A DNA stretch of 64,000 nt from Phocaeicola vulgatus ATCC 8482. GTDB taxonomy: Bacteria > Bacteroidota > Bacteroidia > Bacteroidales > Bacteroidaceae. The number at the start of each line of letters is the position of its first letter. The stretch's first letter is position 1. The notes beneath the pieces were generated by a model that was given only the letters and a program-made list of their open reading frames with translations, ran no database searches and had not been told where the DNA came from. The DNA lies in contig NC_009614.1 of assembly GCF_000012825.1 (NCBI RefSeq), positions 2,294,001 through 2,358,000 on the forward strand, written 5' to 3'. Both the position numbers and the translations under genes were made by a program. Shown here one piece after another: positions 27,401 through 35,436 of the stretch.

Positions 27401-27745
27401 CCGACAGCTTTGAAACAATTAAATGCTAATGCTAAATATGCTCTTCCTTATTATGAAGATGCCCCTATATTATCTGATTATGTAGAGGATGCTTCATATT
27501 TGCGTTTGAATACATTGACTGTCGGTTATACTTTGCCAAAAGCATGGACAACAAAAGCATACATGCAGAAAGTACGTATATATGTCACGGGAGGTAATTT
27601 ATTCTGCATTACAGGTTATTCAGGTCTTGATCCTGAAGTAAACTCAGATCCGGATAAAGCCAAGTCTTATCCTACTCTTGGACTTGACTGGGGGGCATAC
27701 ATGCGTGCTCGTACATTTACGGTGGGTTTGAATGTTGAATTTTAA
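24473..27745 (+). CDS. SusC-like TonB-dependent outer-membrane transporter (pectin locus)
   Basis: A 1090-residue protein: signal peptide ending near VAFAQ, a carboxypeptidase-regulatory-like domain (about 28-115, VNGTVKDAAGEPMIGVNVLV), a TonB box region (ETLDEVVVIGYG), the plug (to about 240, SIRVRGGGSISQSNDPLFIVDGF) and a 22-strand barrel ending in an aromatic-rich strand and terminal Phe. It has no N-terminal STN domain, which fits control by a two-component sensor rather than an ECF sigma factor. With the SusD-like lipoprotein 32 bp downstream it imports oligosaccharides into the periplasm; the surrounding GH105, CE8 and uronate genes point to galacturonan fragments. Confidence 0.95.
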   Translation: MNLKELARKAVSTLFLSMLCLVAFAQGRQVNGTVKDAAGEPMIGVNVLVKGTTNGTITDFDGNFSLSGVKDNDVLSVTYIGYITQEVKVGNQKTINVVLKEDTETLDEVVVIGYGTVKKRDLTGSVASVSNEALVANPVADVSQALQGKLAGVSVVSQDGRPGASVSIRVRGGGSISQSNDPLFIVDGFPVSSISDIPADQIVSIDVLKDASSTAIYGARGANGVILVTTKGADKDRVSVSYSGYYQSKWAAKTPEPMSAQDYVKHTWGYGTALGMGDQMASYFGLGEKYGNHYSEYANMDSHNWTDDMLRTASAQNHNVTINGGSEKTKISFSVNYLNDDGIKIKSGYERFSTNLKLKQELAKGLSFELDARYVSTNVEGKDEARSGRGSLLSSAYQYRPIDTPLGNGDDALFQMGSKNIEVGANPVGLTNAITDLTNRQNIRANAALNWEIIKGLKARTEFAIGHGWSEGKYYDDGSASSADNFTRGYKYAKLTKGNTENWRSVTTVNYEVQGLGDNHNLSFLLGNEVIKNTGASSEMIGAGYSMAESWDMDRVFGMFNMYQAGHADNSYSNKINTPSTTVSFFGRGNYSLKGRYLLTATLRADGSSKFGPNHRWGYFPAGAFAWRISDEPFFQPLARVVDNLKLRLSYGLAGADNIDASLWRETWKTGTTTYNGNVVSTYEPNGMKANPDLKWETTTSRNIGFDFGLWGSRLSGTLDLYWNTTSDLLMRQEIDSSTGYSYQYRNIGQTSNKGVELALNYHLIRTKDFNLNVSATYNFNKNNIDELDGGKDIYYNSGWGSSAQHPSYDYVLSEGKPVGVIRGFKSAGFYTVDDFDYVDGVYKLKAGIPDISTAATGTYRRPSELQVADGQIAFPGALKLQDVDKSGIVDLDDVVDLGEVQAKHTGGFSLNGNYKNIDFGANFTYQIGGKVYNVATMSQLSGGKETGLGLNKYKDLAGAFQLYDIQNGNLVPVIEPTALKQLNANAKYALPYYEDAPILSDYVEDASYLRLNTLTVGYTLPKAWTTKAYMQKVRIYVTGGNLFCITGYSGLDPEVNSDPDKAKSYPTLGLDWGAYMRARTFTVGLNVEF

Positions 27746-27777
27746 TTTGAAGTCTAATAATTAAAAAACACGTAACG

Positions 27778-29943
27778 ATGAAAAAAATATTATATACAAT
27801 GATGGGTGTAGGAATGCTGTTTGCTGCTACATCTTGTGAAGACTTCTTGGATACTTCTTCACCTTCAGAGGCTGATGTGGATTTTGTATTTTCTGAAGCG
27901 TCTACTGCCCGTGCCGCACTTTATAATGCTTATGAAAAGTGGCGTGGAAATGCAGGGGTACATTCTAATGGCGTATTTTATGACTTGGTGGTTTGTGGTT
28001 CTGATGCAGAGCGTCATCCTGAGGCTTATGCATCACAAATAGCTCGTCATGTTCCTGAAAATTTATATGGTTATTCAGATGCTACTTTTACAAAGAAGGG
28101 ACCTTCTAACTATACTATTTCTCAATATGGTAATGCAAAAGGAACTTGGGAATCACTGTATGCTATTATTGCTACAACAAATACATTGATTTCTGCTGTG
28201 GAAGGGTCTTCTGCTTTTGCTGGATTTGCGACTCAGGACGGACCATCTGAATTGAGTCAGATTTATGGTGAGGCTGTCGCTTTGCGTGCTACTTGTTATC
28301 ATGAACTGATTCGTTTTTATGGAGATATTCCTCATCAGCTTCAGGCTGGTGAAGAGGCCAGTGAGATAACTCCCCGTGATGTGATTGCGGAATATCATAT
28401 TAATAAATTGAAAGAGGTTGAGCCTTTAATGTTTAGAGCGGGAGAATCTTCGGGGATTGATAAGACTTTCATGACTAGAACTTATGTACAAGGCTTGATT
28501 GCTCGCATGGCTTTGATGGAAGGTGGATATCAGACTCGTCGTTCTGATTTTGGAAATGATTATTATAAGGATCTTGACGGTAATGTATTGTCTTTTGAGA
28601 AAGCAGGCGAAACATCAGCTACTCAGTGTTTTTATGGTCGCCGTACAGATTGGGAGAAGTTTTATAAGATTGCAGAAACTTATCTTACTTCTGCTGTAAA
28701 TAATTCTGGTACTACAGCTTTGCAGGTTAATGACCCTAGAAGCAGTGATAAGAAGACATTTGGTAATCCTTATCAGTATGTATTCCAACAAATGATGGAT
28801 GAAACGATTGCAGATGAAAATGTATATGAAATTCCTGAAACTCGTGGTAAGCAGGGTGAACGTCCTTATGCATTCGGACGTCCGTCGTCTGGTGGCGGTT
28901 CTGCTGCTTATCCTTGTAAGAACTATGGTCAGAGCCGTTTCCATGCAGTTTATTATTATGGTGATTTTGATCCGAATGATATGCGCCGTGACGTTACATG
29001 TACGGTGACCGGTTCGACTGGTGATGGCTCTGAGAAGATTATTCCTTTTACTATGGGCTCTGTAGCTAATAATGGTGGTATTGCTTTGAATAAATGGGAC
29101 GAGAATCGTCAAGCTAATCCTTGGGTTATTAAGAGCCGTCAGGCTGGTATCAATACTCCTTATATGCGTTTTTCGGATATCATTTTGATGTTGGCTGAAG
29201 TAAAAGCAGCATTGGGTGATGACGCTTCTGCCAAGCAATATTTGTCTATGGTTCGTAATCGTGCTTTTGCTTCTACATCAGAAGCTAATGTAGATGGCTT
29301 TATCAGTAAATGTGGTTCTGTATTGGATGCTGTCCTTGAAGAACGTAAGTTGGAGTTTGGTGGTGAAGGTATCCGTCGTTATGATTTGATCCGTAATAAT
29401 AAATTGGGAATGGCTATTGATAACTTCCATAAGCGTACTAGTGCAATGATTAGTGATTTAAAATCTAAAGGTTATCATACTTTTGATAATGGTAATACTA
29501 TTTCATCCTATATTTGGGTTAAAAAAGTAAATCCTGCAGATTTTGGAGTAAATTATAGACTGACTACGACCTGTACTGATAAAACGAATCCGGTACTCTT
29601 TCCAGGTTGGAGAGGTCAGAACGATGATTGGGCATCTGTAGCTGCTTCTAATGGGACTTCAACGAAGAATCTTACAGCTGGGAATGTTACTAATCTTGCT
29701 ATTAAAGGATTGTTTGAATATATCGATCCGAATGGAAGTGAGGCTAAAGCTTTAGAAGCTGATGGATATACTAAACAACCATGGGGAGCAAAAATCGTAG
29801 AATTGGAAAATGAATATAATTCGTATGTATTTAATGGATACATTGCAGGTGAGGCTCCTATTTACTTAATTCCTTATCATCCTGATGTTATCAAGAATTC
29901 AAACGGTGTTTTAACTAATGGATATGGTTTTGGTCAAGAATAA
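27778..29943 (+). CDS. SusD-like glycan-binding lipoprotein (pectin locus)
   Basis: A 721-residue surface lipoprotein with lipobox ATSC followed by EDFLDT, the usual start of SusD proteins. The helical tetratricopeptide-like scaffold follows (SQIYGEAVALRATCYHELIRFYGD), and the conserved late SusD motif EERKLEFGGEGIRRYDLIR is near residue 525. It is longer than most SusD proteins (500-600 residues), with extra sequence mainly after that motif. It caps the SusC partner and binds the imported glycan. The gene ends at a strong terminator, so susCD1 is a two-gene unit. Confidence 0.93.
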   Translation: MKKILYTMMGVGMLFAATSCEDFLDTSSPSEADVDFVFSEASTARAALYNAYEKWRGNAGVHSNGVFYDLVVCGSDAERHPEAYASQIARHVPENLYGYSDATFTKKGPSNYTISQYGNAKGTWESLYAIIATTNTLISAVEGSSAFAGFATQDGPSELSQIYGEAVALRATCYHELIRFYGDIPHQLQAGEEASEITPRDVIAEYHINKLKEVEPLMFRAGESSGIDKTFMTRTYVQGLIARMALMEGGYQTRRSDFGNDYYKDLDGNVLSFEKAGETSATQCFYGRRTDWEKFYKIAETYLTSAVNNSGTTALQVNDPRSSDKKTFGNPYQYVFQQMMDETIADENVYEIPETRGKQGERPYAFGRPSSGGGSAAYPCKNYGQSRFHAVYYYGDFDPNDMRRDVTCTVTGSTGDGSEKIIPFTMGSVANNGGIALNKWDENRQANPWVIKSRQAGINTPYMRFSDIILMLAEVKAALGDDASAKQYLSMVRNRAFASTSEANVDGFISKCGSVLDAVLEERKLEFGGEGIRRYDLIRNNKLGMAIDNFHKRTSAMISDLKSKGYHTFDNGNTISSYIWVKKVNPADFGVNYRLTTTCTDKTNPVLFPGWRGQNDDWASVAASNGTSTKNLTAGNVTNLAIKGLFEYIDPNGSEAKALEADGYTKQPWGAKIVELENEYNSYVFNGYIAGEAPIYLIPYHPDVIKNSNGVLTNGYGFGQE

Positions 29944-29960
29944 GAGATCGTAAGTAAATG

Positions 29961-30000
29961 AAAAGAGGATGTGTCAAAACGACACATCCTCTTTTTTGTT
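29961..30000 (+). terminator. Terminator of the susCD1 operon
   Basis: A perfect 15-bp stem (arm AAAAGAGGATGTGTC, 29961-29975, pairing with 29981-29995) has a 5-nt loop and a T-rich tail. It starts 17 bp after the susD stop codon. Confidence 0.95.
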
Positions 30001-30236
30001 TTATTAAGAATGTATTTCTAAACAAGTATTCCCGTCATTATAGCATTAATAATTTGAACTCAAGGTTTACTCTCTTGACGTTTGTAATTTCTGCTATCAC
30101 TTCTATACTTCCCTATCTATAGATGATTCGGCAAAATGGTGGAAGTAGTGGCAGCAAAGTAATAAACCTTTGTTATAGGAAGTTACAATAAAAAATCAAT
30201 CTTTTTCTTGATAGGTTAGTTCGTGTGTTGCTAAAT
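30001..30236. other. AT-rich intergenic stretch without a gene
   Basis: No open frame of note and no RNA gene is recognised between the terminator of susCD1 and the next promoter region. Confidence 0.5.
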
Positions 30237-30240
30237 TATG

Positions 30241-30293
30241 CACATAAAAGACCAATTTTTACCTTATTTTTCTTTGATTGCTTTTTACTTTTG
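30241..30293 (+). promoter_or_regulatory. Promoter of the SUMF1/BNR gene with reference copy of the regulon motif
   Basis: The 22-nt site at 30241-30262 begins CACATAAAAGACCAAT and ends TTTTAC. The -7 element TACTTTTG is at 30286-30293, 45 nt after the site's first base. The same site with one change and identical spacing is found at 32774. A site centred about 45 bp upstream of the likely transcription start fits an activator. Confidence 0.7.
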
Positions 30294-30322
30294 TATCAAG
30301 ATATATTTTTATCTGATACGAA

Positions 30323-32311
30323 ATGAAATTAAAAATTTTAGTAAGTGCAATAGTGAGCATTATTATATGGCCGGCAAGTATTACGGCACAAAGTGAATTG
30401 ATTCCAATGATAGAAATACCCGCAGGAAATTTCTATATGGGAACTTTGGGTGAAGATGAGAATTATGATGAAGCACCTATGCATAAGGTGTATATATCCA
30501 AACCATTTAAAATGGGGCTGACCGAAGTGACTAATGCGCAATATGAATTGTTCTGCCCTAAACACAAGTTGCTGCGTGGTAAAAATGGTTTTTCAAGTGA
30601 AGATGACGAAGCGGTGGTGTTCGTAACTTATCAAGATGCCGTTGCCTTTTGTGACTGGTTGACCCAGAAAGAAGGAAAAACTTATCGTCTGCCTACCGAA
30701 GCTGAATGGGAATATGCATGTAAGGCAGGCCGTTACTGGAATTTCTATATGGATGACAAGCTTCCTGCCGCCTGGCAAAAGAATCAAGTGATAGCGGCTA
30801 CTCCCAAACCCTTGTCTTTGAAAGTGGCACAAACTCCTCCTAACGAATGGGGGCTACATGATATGTGTGGAAATGTGGAGGAATGGTGTTTGGACTGGTA
30901 TGGGCCCTATATAGACAAGGAACAGACTGATCCTGTCGGCTATTCGGACGGTATAGCACGGGTGACTAGAGGAGGTAGTCATAATACACCGATGAAATAT
31001 CTCCGTTCGGCAAACCGTATGGCTATGTTGCCGGAGGACAAACATGCAATGACAGGCTTTCGGGTGGTACAGGCAGAGTATCCGCAGACCGCTCCGCTTT
31101 CTCAGCCAAAAGATGAGTATGCCGTGTCTCAGATAAAATGGGATTGGACTTCTCAGTGTATCACGGAACCTGTCTTCACTGCTCCTTTGGTTTATGTGCA
31201 TGAACCGGATGCGCATAGTGGAACGCCTTTTTTCAAGCATAATCATCAGCCGGCATTGACTTGGTGTGATAATGGAGACTTGTTGGCTGTGTGGTTTTCT
31301 ACCAATGAAGAAAAAGGCCGTGAGATGGTGGTGCTCTCTTCGCGCTTGCGTGCCGGAAGCCGTGAATGGGAAAAGCCTCGTATGTTTTATCAGATAGCTG
31401 ATCGTAATTTGACCGGAACTGCATTGTTGAACGACCGCCAAGGGACTCTTTACCATATCAATGGAGTGGAAGCGGCCGGACATTGGCAGAATTTGATGAT
31501 GACTTTGCGTACAAGTACAGATAATGGACAAACTTGGAGTAAACCTCGTATGATTGCTCCAGAGCATACGAGACGCCATCAAGTGATAGCCGGAACCTCT
31601 ATTACAAAGGAAGGCTGGTTTGTTCAGGCTTGTGATGCCGGACCCGGTGGAAGAGACGGGGCTGCTGTTCATATCAGTAAGGATAAGGGAAAAACTTGGA
31701 CGGACCCGTGGAATGGAGCGCCCTTGCCCGATTTTAAAGAGGGAGGGACAGGTACCACTATCGCCGGAATCCATGCCGGAGTGGTGCAATTGAAGGATGG
31801 CAGATTGATGGCATTGGGACGTAACAATAGTATTCGTGATAAAGAAGGACGTCTACGTATGCCTATGAGTGTATCTGATGATATGGGAAAGACTTGGCAT
31901 TATTCCGCTTCGGAATTTCCACCCATTGATGGAGGACAACGGCTGGTATTGATGCGTTTGAATGAAGGTCCTATTTTGCTGATATCTTTTACTGAACATC
32001 CTTATCGTACTCCGAAAGAGGAGCGTGGTATGATGTTTACTGAAAAATCAGGAAAGCCTTTTAAAGGATATGGCATGTACGCTGCTTTGTCATACGATGA
32101 AGGTAAGACCTGGCCTGTAAAACGTTTGTTGACTGATGGCACTTATCGTTTCCTTAATGGTGGGGCTTGGACTCAGTTTTTTGAAATGGATGAGAATCAT
32201 GCTGAACCTCGTGGCTACCTGGCCGGAACACAAACACCTGATAATATGATTCATTTGATAACGAGCCGCTTTTATTATAAGTTTAATTTAGCTTGGTTGA
32301 AAGAAAACTAG
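30323..32311 (+). CDS. Secreted SUMF1-like/BNR-repeat fusion protein
   Basis: A 662-residue protein with signal peptide (ending near SITAQ). Residues about 30-250 form a formylglycine-generating-enzyme (SUMF1) fold: MIEIPAGNFYMGT, VTNAQYELFC, YRLPTEAEWEYACKAGR, LHDMCGNVEEW and GFRV. In the region where active enzymes carry the copper-binding Cys pair it reads TRGGSHNTPMKYLRSANR, without Cys, so it is probably a binding or structural domain. Residues about 270-655 form a sialidase-like propeller with four Asp-box motifs (STDNGQTW, SKDKGKTW, SDDMGKTW, SYDEGKTW). The propeller may be the catalytic part, acting on an acidic sugar, but no activity can be named. It has its own promoter in the pectin regulon. 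Domain calls are solid, function unknown. Confidence 0.8.
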   Translation: MKLKILVSAIVSIIIWPASITAQSELIPMIEIPAGNFYMGTLGEDENYDEAPMHKVYISKPFKMGLTEVTNAQYELFCPKHKLLRGKNGFSSEDDEAVVFVTYQDAVAFCDWLTQKEGKTYRLPTEAEWEYACKAGRYWNFYMDDKLPAAWQKNQVIAATPKPLSLKVAQTPPNEWGLHDMCGNVEEWCLDWYGPYIDKEQTDPVGYSDGIARVTRGGSHNTPMKYLRSANRMAMLPEDKHAMTGFRVVQAEYPQTAPLSQPKDEYAVSQIKWDWTSQCITEPVFTAPLVYVHEPDAHSGTPFFKHNHQPALTWCDNGDLLAVWFSTNEEKGREMVVLSSRLRAGSREWEKPRMFYQIADRNLTGTALLNDRQGTLYHINGVEAAGHWQNLMMTLRTSTDNGQTWSKPRMIAPEHTRRHQVIAGTSITKEGWFVQACDAGPGGRDGAAVHISKDKGKTWTDPWNGAPLPDFKEGGTGTTIAGIHAGVVQLKDGRLMALGRNNSIRDKEGRLRMPMSVSDDMGKTWHYSASEFPPIDGGQRLVLMRLNEGPILLISFTEHPYRTPKEERGMMFTEKSGKPFKGYGMYAALSYDEGKTWPVKRLLTDGTYRFLNGGAWTQFFEMDENHAEPRGYLAGTQTPDNMIHLITSRFYYKFNLAWLKEN

Positions 32312-32333
32312 TATAATAAGGTAAAGAGTATAT

Positions 32334-32693
32334 ATGAAAAACATTTTATCTGTTTGCGCATTTTTGCTAGTCTTTGGGATGCTCCCTTTATGGGGCAGTT
32401 CCAAGATTCTTTAAATGAAGATCAAACTATTGTACGTATTTGGGAAGGTGATAATTAGGATCCTTCTATTGTCCGTTATGGAAAGTCTTATTATCTGGTC
32501 CATTCTTCTTTTGTTTATATTCCGGGACTGGTAGTTTACACGTCGGATGACTTGGTCAATCTATGCTTATGAGAACGGATTTCAAACATTGGGTTGTCAG
32601 GATCCTTTTATGTGAATTGGTTCAGAAGGAGAATGGTTACATTTGAAAGAAGGAGTTATTTCTTTACCTGTACCGGATCACTTAATATGCTAA
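32334..32693 (+). pseudogene. Decayed GH43 glycosidase relic
   Basis: Three frames carry remnants of one gene. An ATG at 32334 opens a signal peptide (MKNILSVCAFLLVFGMLPLW); after the GGGG run at 32392 the frame changes to FQDSLNEDQTIVRIWEGDN, meets a TAG at 32456-32458 and continues DPSIVRYGKSYYLVHSSF, the canonical N-terminus of GH43 beta-xylosidase/arabinofuranosidase-type enzymes. A further frame change near 32560 gives YAYENGFQTLGCQDPFM, a TGA at 32613, and more in-frame sequence to a TAA at 32691. Only the first part of the gene remains. Several independent lesions make a sequencing error unlikely. Confidence 0.75.
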
Positions 32694-32757
32694 TTTGCCG
32701 TATGGTTCTGCTATGTTCGCATGTCAATTGGCCTATTAGCAAATTGGCAAATTAGCA
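32688..32757. repeat. Inverted repeat in the relic region
   Basis: TGCTAATTTGCC (32688-32699) is the exact complement of 32746-32757. The arms are 46 bp apart and the second lies 16 bp before the regulon site at 32774. It could be a terminator remnant or the scar of a deletion. Confidence 0.45.
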
Positions 32758-32773
32758 CATTATTCAAAATTTG

Positions 32774-32826
32774 CACATAATAGACCAATTTTTACCTTTT
32801 TGTTCCCTGTCTCCTGTTTACTTTTG
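32774..32826 (+). promoter_or_regulatory. Promoter of the beta-helix gene with pectin-regulon motif
   Basis: Bases 32774-32795 match the 30241 site at 21 of 22 positions, and the -7 element TACTTTTG begins at 32819, again 45 nt from the site's first base. The identity extends a few bases past the site (CCTT) and around the -7 element. Confidence 0.7.
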
Positions 32827-32854
32827 TATTAGAACAAATCTTAATCTATACAAA

Positions 32855-35401
32855 ATGAAACATTTACATTTTCTTGCTTTTGCCTTGTGCTGGCTTGTAT
32901 GGGGACATCTGTTAAAAGCACAAAGTATTGATCATTATAGTTCGTTAGATCCTTCGCAACCTATAGAATTTAAAGGAAACTGCCTTCGTTATGCAGATAA
33001 AGAAATTATTTTAGGTCCGAAAACATTTTTTGTTGATGGGCAGTTGTCCGATAGGGAAGTGGCGGGTAATCCTTATGTTTTTAATAGTTTCAATAAAGCT
33101 GCCGCTAATTTCTCAGCTGGTACGGAAGCGGAACCTATGAAAGTTTATTTGGCTCCTTATGTCTATTGGATTGATGATCCAGATGACCCTGCTATTCGTG
33201 TTGGTAAAGACGGCCGTGAACCGTTCGGCTTGGTTGTTAAATGCCCTTATCTCCATATTATCGGATTGAATACTCATCCTGAAAATACAGTCCTGGCATC
33301 CAGTCGTGGACAGACACAGGGGGCTGTCGGTAATTTCACCATGTTTGATTTTTGGGGAGACGGTCTGTTAGTAAAGGACTTGACCATGGGGAATTTCTGT
33401 AATGTCGATTTGGAATACCCTCTGAAGAAGGAATTAAGCAGGAAGAAAAGAATGTCTGCCATCACTCAGGCACATGTCGCTTATTGTCATGGCGACAAGA
33501 TTGTGGCGGATAATGTACATTTCATCAGCCGCTTGAACATGAATCCGTTGAATGGCGCCAAGCGGATACTTTTTAATAAATGCCACATGGAAAGTACGGA
33601 TGACGCATTGACCGGAACAGGGGTTTATCTGGATTGTACACTTCATTTTTATGGTCAGAAACCTTTTTGGAGAAGTGATATGGGCGGAGCTGTATTTTTG
33701 AACTGTGACTTTTATGTATGTCATGAGGAAGACCGGCAATATTTTTGTAAGTCGGTCGGGCCGTTAAGTATTGTCGATTGCCGTTATCATTCGAAGAAGC
33801 CGGTTTATGCGGGCTGGACACATGATCCTACAGATTGGTTGCGTTGTTACCAATACAATGTGAAACTGAACGGGCAACCTTATGTAATAGGGGCTGACAA
33901 GCCTTATAATACGGTTTGCATGGATCAGCTGAAGCAACTGAAAGCTTTCCGGCTGGAAGAGAATGAAGAGGTAGTTTATAATACTTACAATTTATTGAGA
34001 GGAGAGGATGATTGGGATCCTCTTCAGGTGAAAGACCGTGTCATTGCTATAGGTAAGCGGGATGGAAGGGATTATACCCGGATGCCCTCCTGTCTTTCTG
34101 TAGAGCCTTTAACGGCTTCCATCCAGACTGGTGGCCGGACGGTCAAATTGACTGCAACAGTAAAAAGGCATTGCAACTATGTACTGAATAATGTTCCCGT
34201 GAAGTGGAAAGTACAACAAGGTTATGAAAAGGATGTGAAATTATCTACTTCCGAGGGTTATGAATGTGTTGTCGAGGCAACTAATACGGAGGATGAAACA
34301 AAACATTTCACTGTGATAGCCTATACAGAGGATGGCTTGGAATGTGCGACGGAACTTACGGTTGCTCCCGATTATGTACCGGCTCCCTCGTTTACGGAAG
34401 AGCCGGAATTGAATATTGCTAAAGGAGTAGCTACTGTCAGTTATGCTTTAAATTTGAATGGGCGCAAGGATGAATCATTGATAACCTGGTATAGATGTAC
34501 GGACAGGAACGGGACTGATAGACTTCCGGTTTCTGTATCCCGCTTGAATGAACCGGAATATTCCTATACGTTGGTAAAAGAAGATGTTGGTTATTATCTG
34601 ATGGCAGCTATCGCTCCCAAGCATCTGCGTTGTTTGCCGGGGGAAGAACGGATTGTTGTTTCCAATTCTCCGATAAAGAAAGGGCAAGTGAATATCACTC
34701 ATATATTTGAAACGGATTTTCAGAACTTTCCATGTAAGAATCAACCACAACTTTTACCGGGATTTTGGACGATTGGTGGATATAAGCCTTTGGATACGGC
34801 AGCATACGATTGGCAGGTAGTTCCGGATAAGGATTATTGGATTTATGGACCTGGAATGAATGGTTCTCACGGAACCGGTTTGTTGCAGGATCAGAAAGGA
34901 GCCCGTTTGCTGTATACTCCATTGGATGGCAGCTATGGAGATATGGCAATCACATTGAATGTGGATGCCAGTAAAACAGCAGGACAAGGTTTTGGTAGTG
35001 CTACAGGACAGTATTTGGATTTGTATATCAAGTTTGATACCCGTACTTTAACGGGATATGCATTGCGTATCATTCGTACGACCAAGTATAGTAATGCGGT
35101 TGATTTTATTTTGATGAAATATGAGAACGGGGTGGCTGAAGCCATCAGTCAACCGGTGTCTTCTACCTGCTATCGTACAAATTGTACTCTGACATTGACT
35201 GCTAAAGGAGGAAAATTGACAGCACATGCTTCAACAACGACTCCGCTTCCGGCGCCTGTAACTGATCCGAACTTGAAACTTTCGGTAGATTTGGAGGCGG
35301 ATATAGCCTCGAACACTTTTGGGGGCACCGGTATCCAGCATACGGGCAGTTGTGGTGAAAGTACAACGATGCTGCATTATATGAAGGTGGAATGGGAATA
35401 G
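32855..35401 (+). CDS. Large secreted right-handed beta-helix protein, probable pectin-active enzyme
   Basis: An 848-residue protein from the ATG at 32855, which starts the signal peptide (MKHLHFLAFALCWLVWG); 32771 is an earlier in-frame start but lies inside the regulatory site. Residues about 60-350 show beta-helix coils (GDGLLVKDLTMGNFCNVD, GDKIVADNVHF, AKRILFNKCHMESTDDALTG, GGAVFLNCDFYV), reminiscent of pectinesterase or pectate-lyase folds. I do not see CE8 or PL1 catalytic motifs. Middle parts look Ig-like, and the last 200 residues resemble a laminin/concanavalin-like sandwich (LDLYIKFDTRTLTGYALRI). It is probably cotranscribed with the CE8 lipoprotein gene 35 bp downstream. Pectin involvement is inferred from fold, neighbours and the shared promoter motif. 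Confidence 0.7.
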   Translation: MKHLHFLAFALCWLVWGHLLKAQSIDHYSSLDPSQPIEFKGNCLRYADKEIILGPKTFFVDGQLSDREVAGNPYVFNSFNKAAANFSAGTEAEPMKVYLAPYVYWIDDPDDPAIRVGKDGREPFGLVVKCPYLHIIGLNTHPENTVLASSRGQTQGAVGNFTMFDFWGDGLLVKDLTMGNFCNVDLEYPLKKELSRKKRMSAITQAHVAYCHGDKIVADNVHFISRLNMNPLNGAKRILFNKCHMESTDDALTGTGVYLDCTLHFYGQKPFWRSDMGGAVFLNCDFYVCHEEDRQYFCKSVGPLSIVDCRYHSKKPVYAGWTHDPTDWLRCYQYNVKLNGQPYVIGADKPYNTVCMDQLKQLKAFRLEENEEVVYNTYNLLRGEDDWDPLQVKDRVIAIGKRDGRDYTRMPSCLSVEPLTASIQTGGRTVKLTATVKRHCNYVLNNVPVKWKVQQGYEKDVKLSTSEGYECVVEATNTEDETKHFTVIAYTEDGLECATELTVAPDYVPAPSFTEEPELNIAKGVATVSYALNLNGRKDESLITWYRCTDRNGTDRLPVSVSRLNEPEYSYTLVKEDVGYYLMAAIAPKHLRCLPGEERIVVSNSPIKKGQVNITHIFETDFQNFPCKNQPQLLPGFWTIGGYKPLDTAAYDWQVVPDKDYWIYGPGMNGSHGTGLLQDQKGARLLYTPLDGSYGDMAITLNVDASKTAGQGFGSATGQYLDLYIKFDTRTLTGYALRIIRTTKYSNAVDFILMKYENGVAEAISQPVSSTCYRTNCTLTLTAKGGKLTAHASTTTPLPAPVTDPNLKLSVDLEADIASNTFGGTGIQHTGSCGESTTMLHYMKVEWE

Positions 35402-35436
35402 AATGATTAAGACTTGAATTTAATACTGATGAATCT

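Noticed and set aside
30854-31789. A 311-codon open frame on the minus strand inside the SUMF1/BNR gene
   Set aside because: The plus strand encodes recognisable domains throughout. The minus-strand product is Ser/His/Arg-rich without domain features, typical of antisense shadows.
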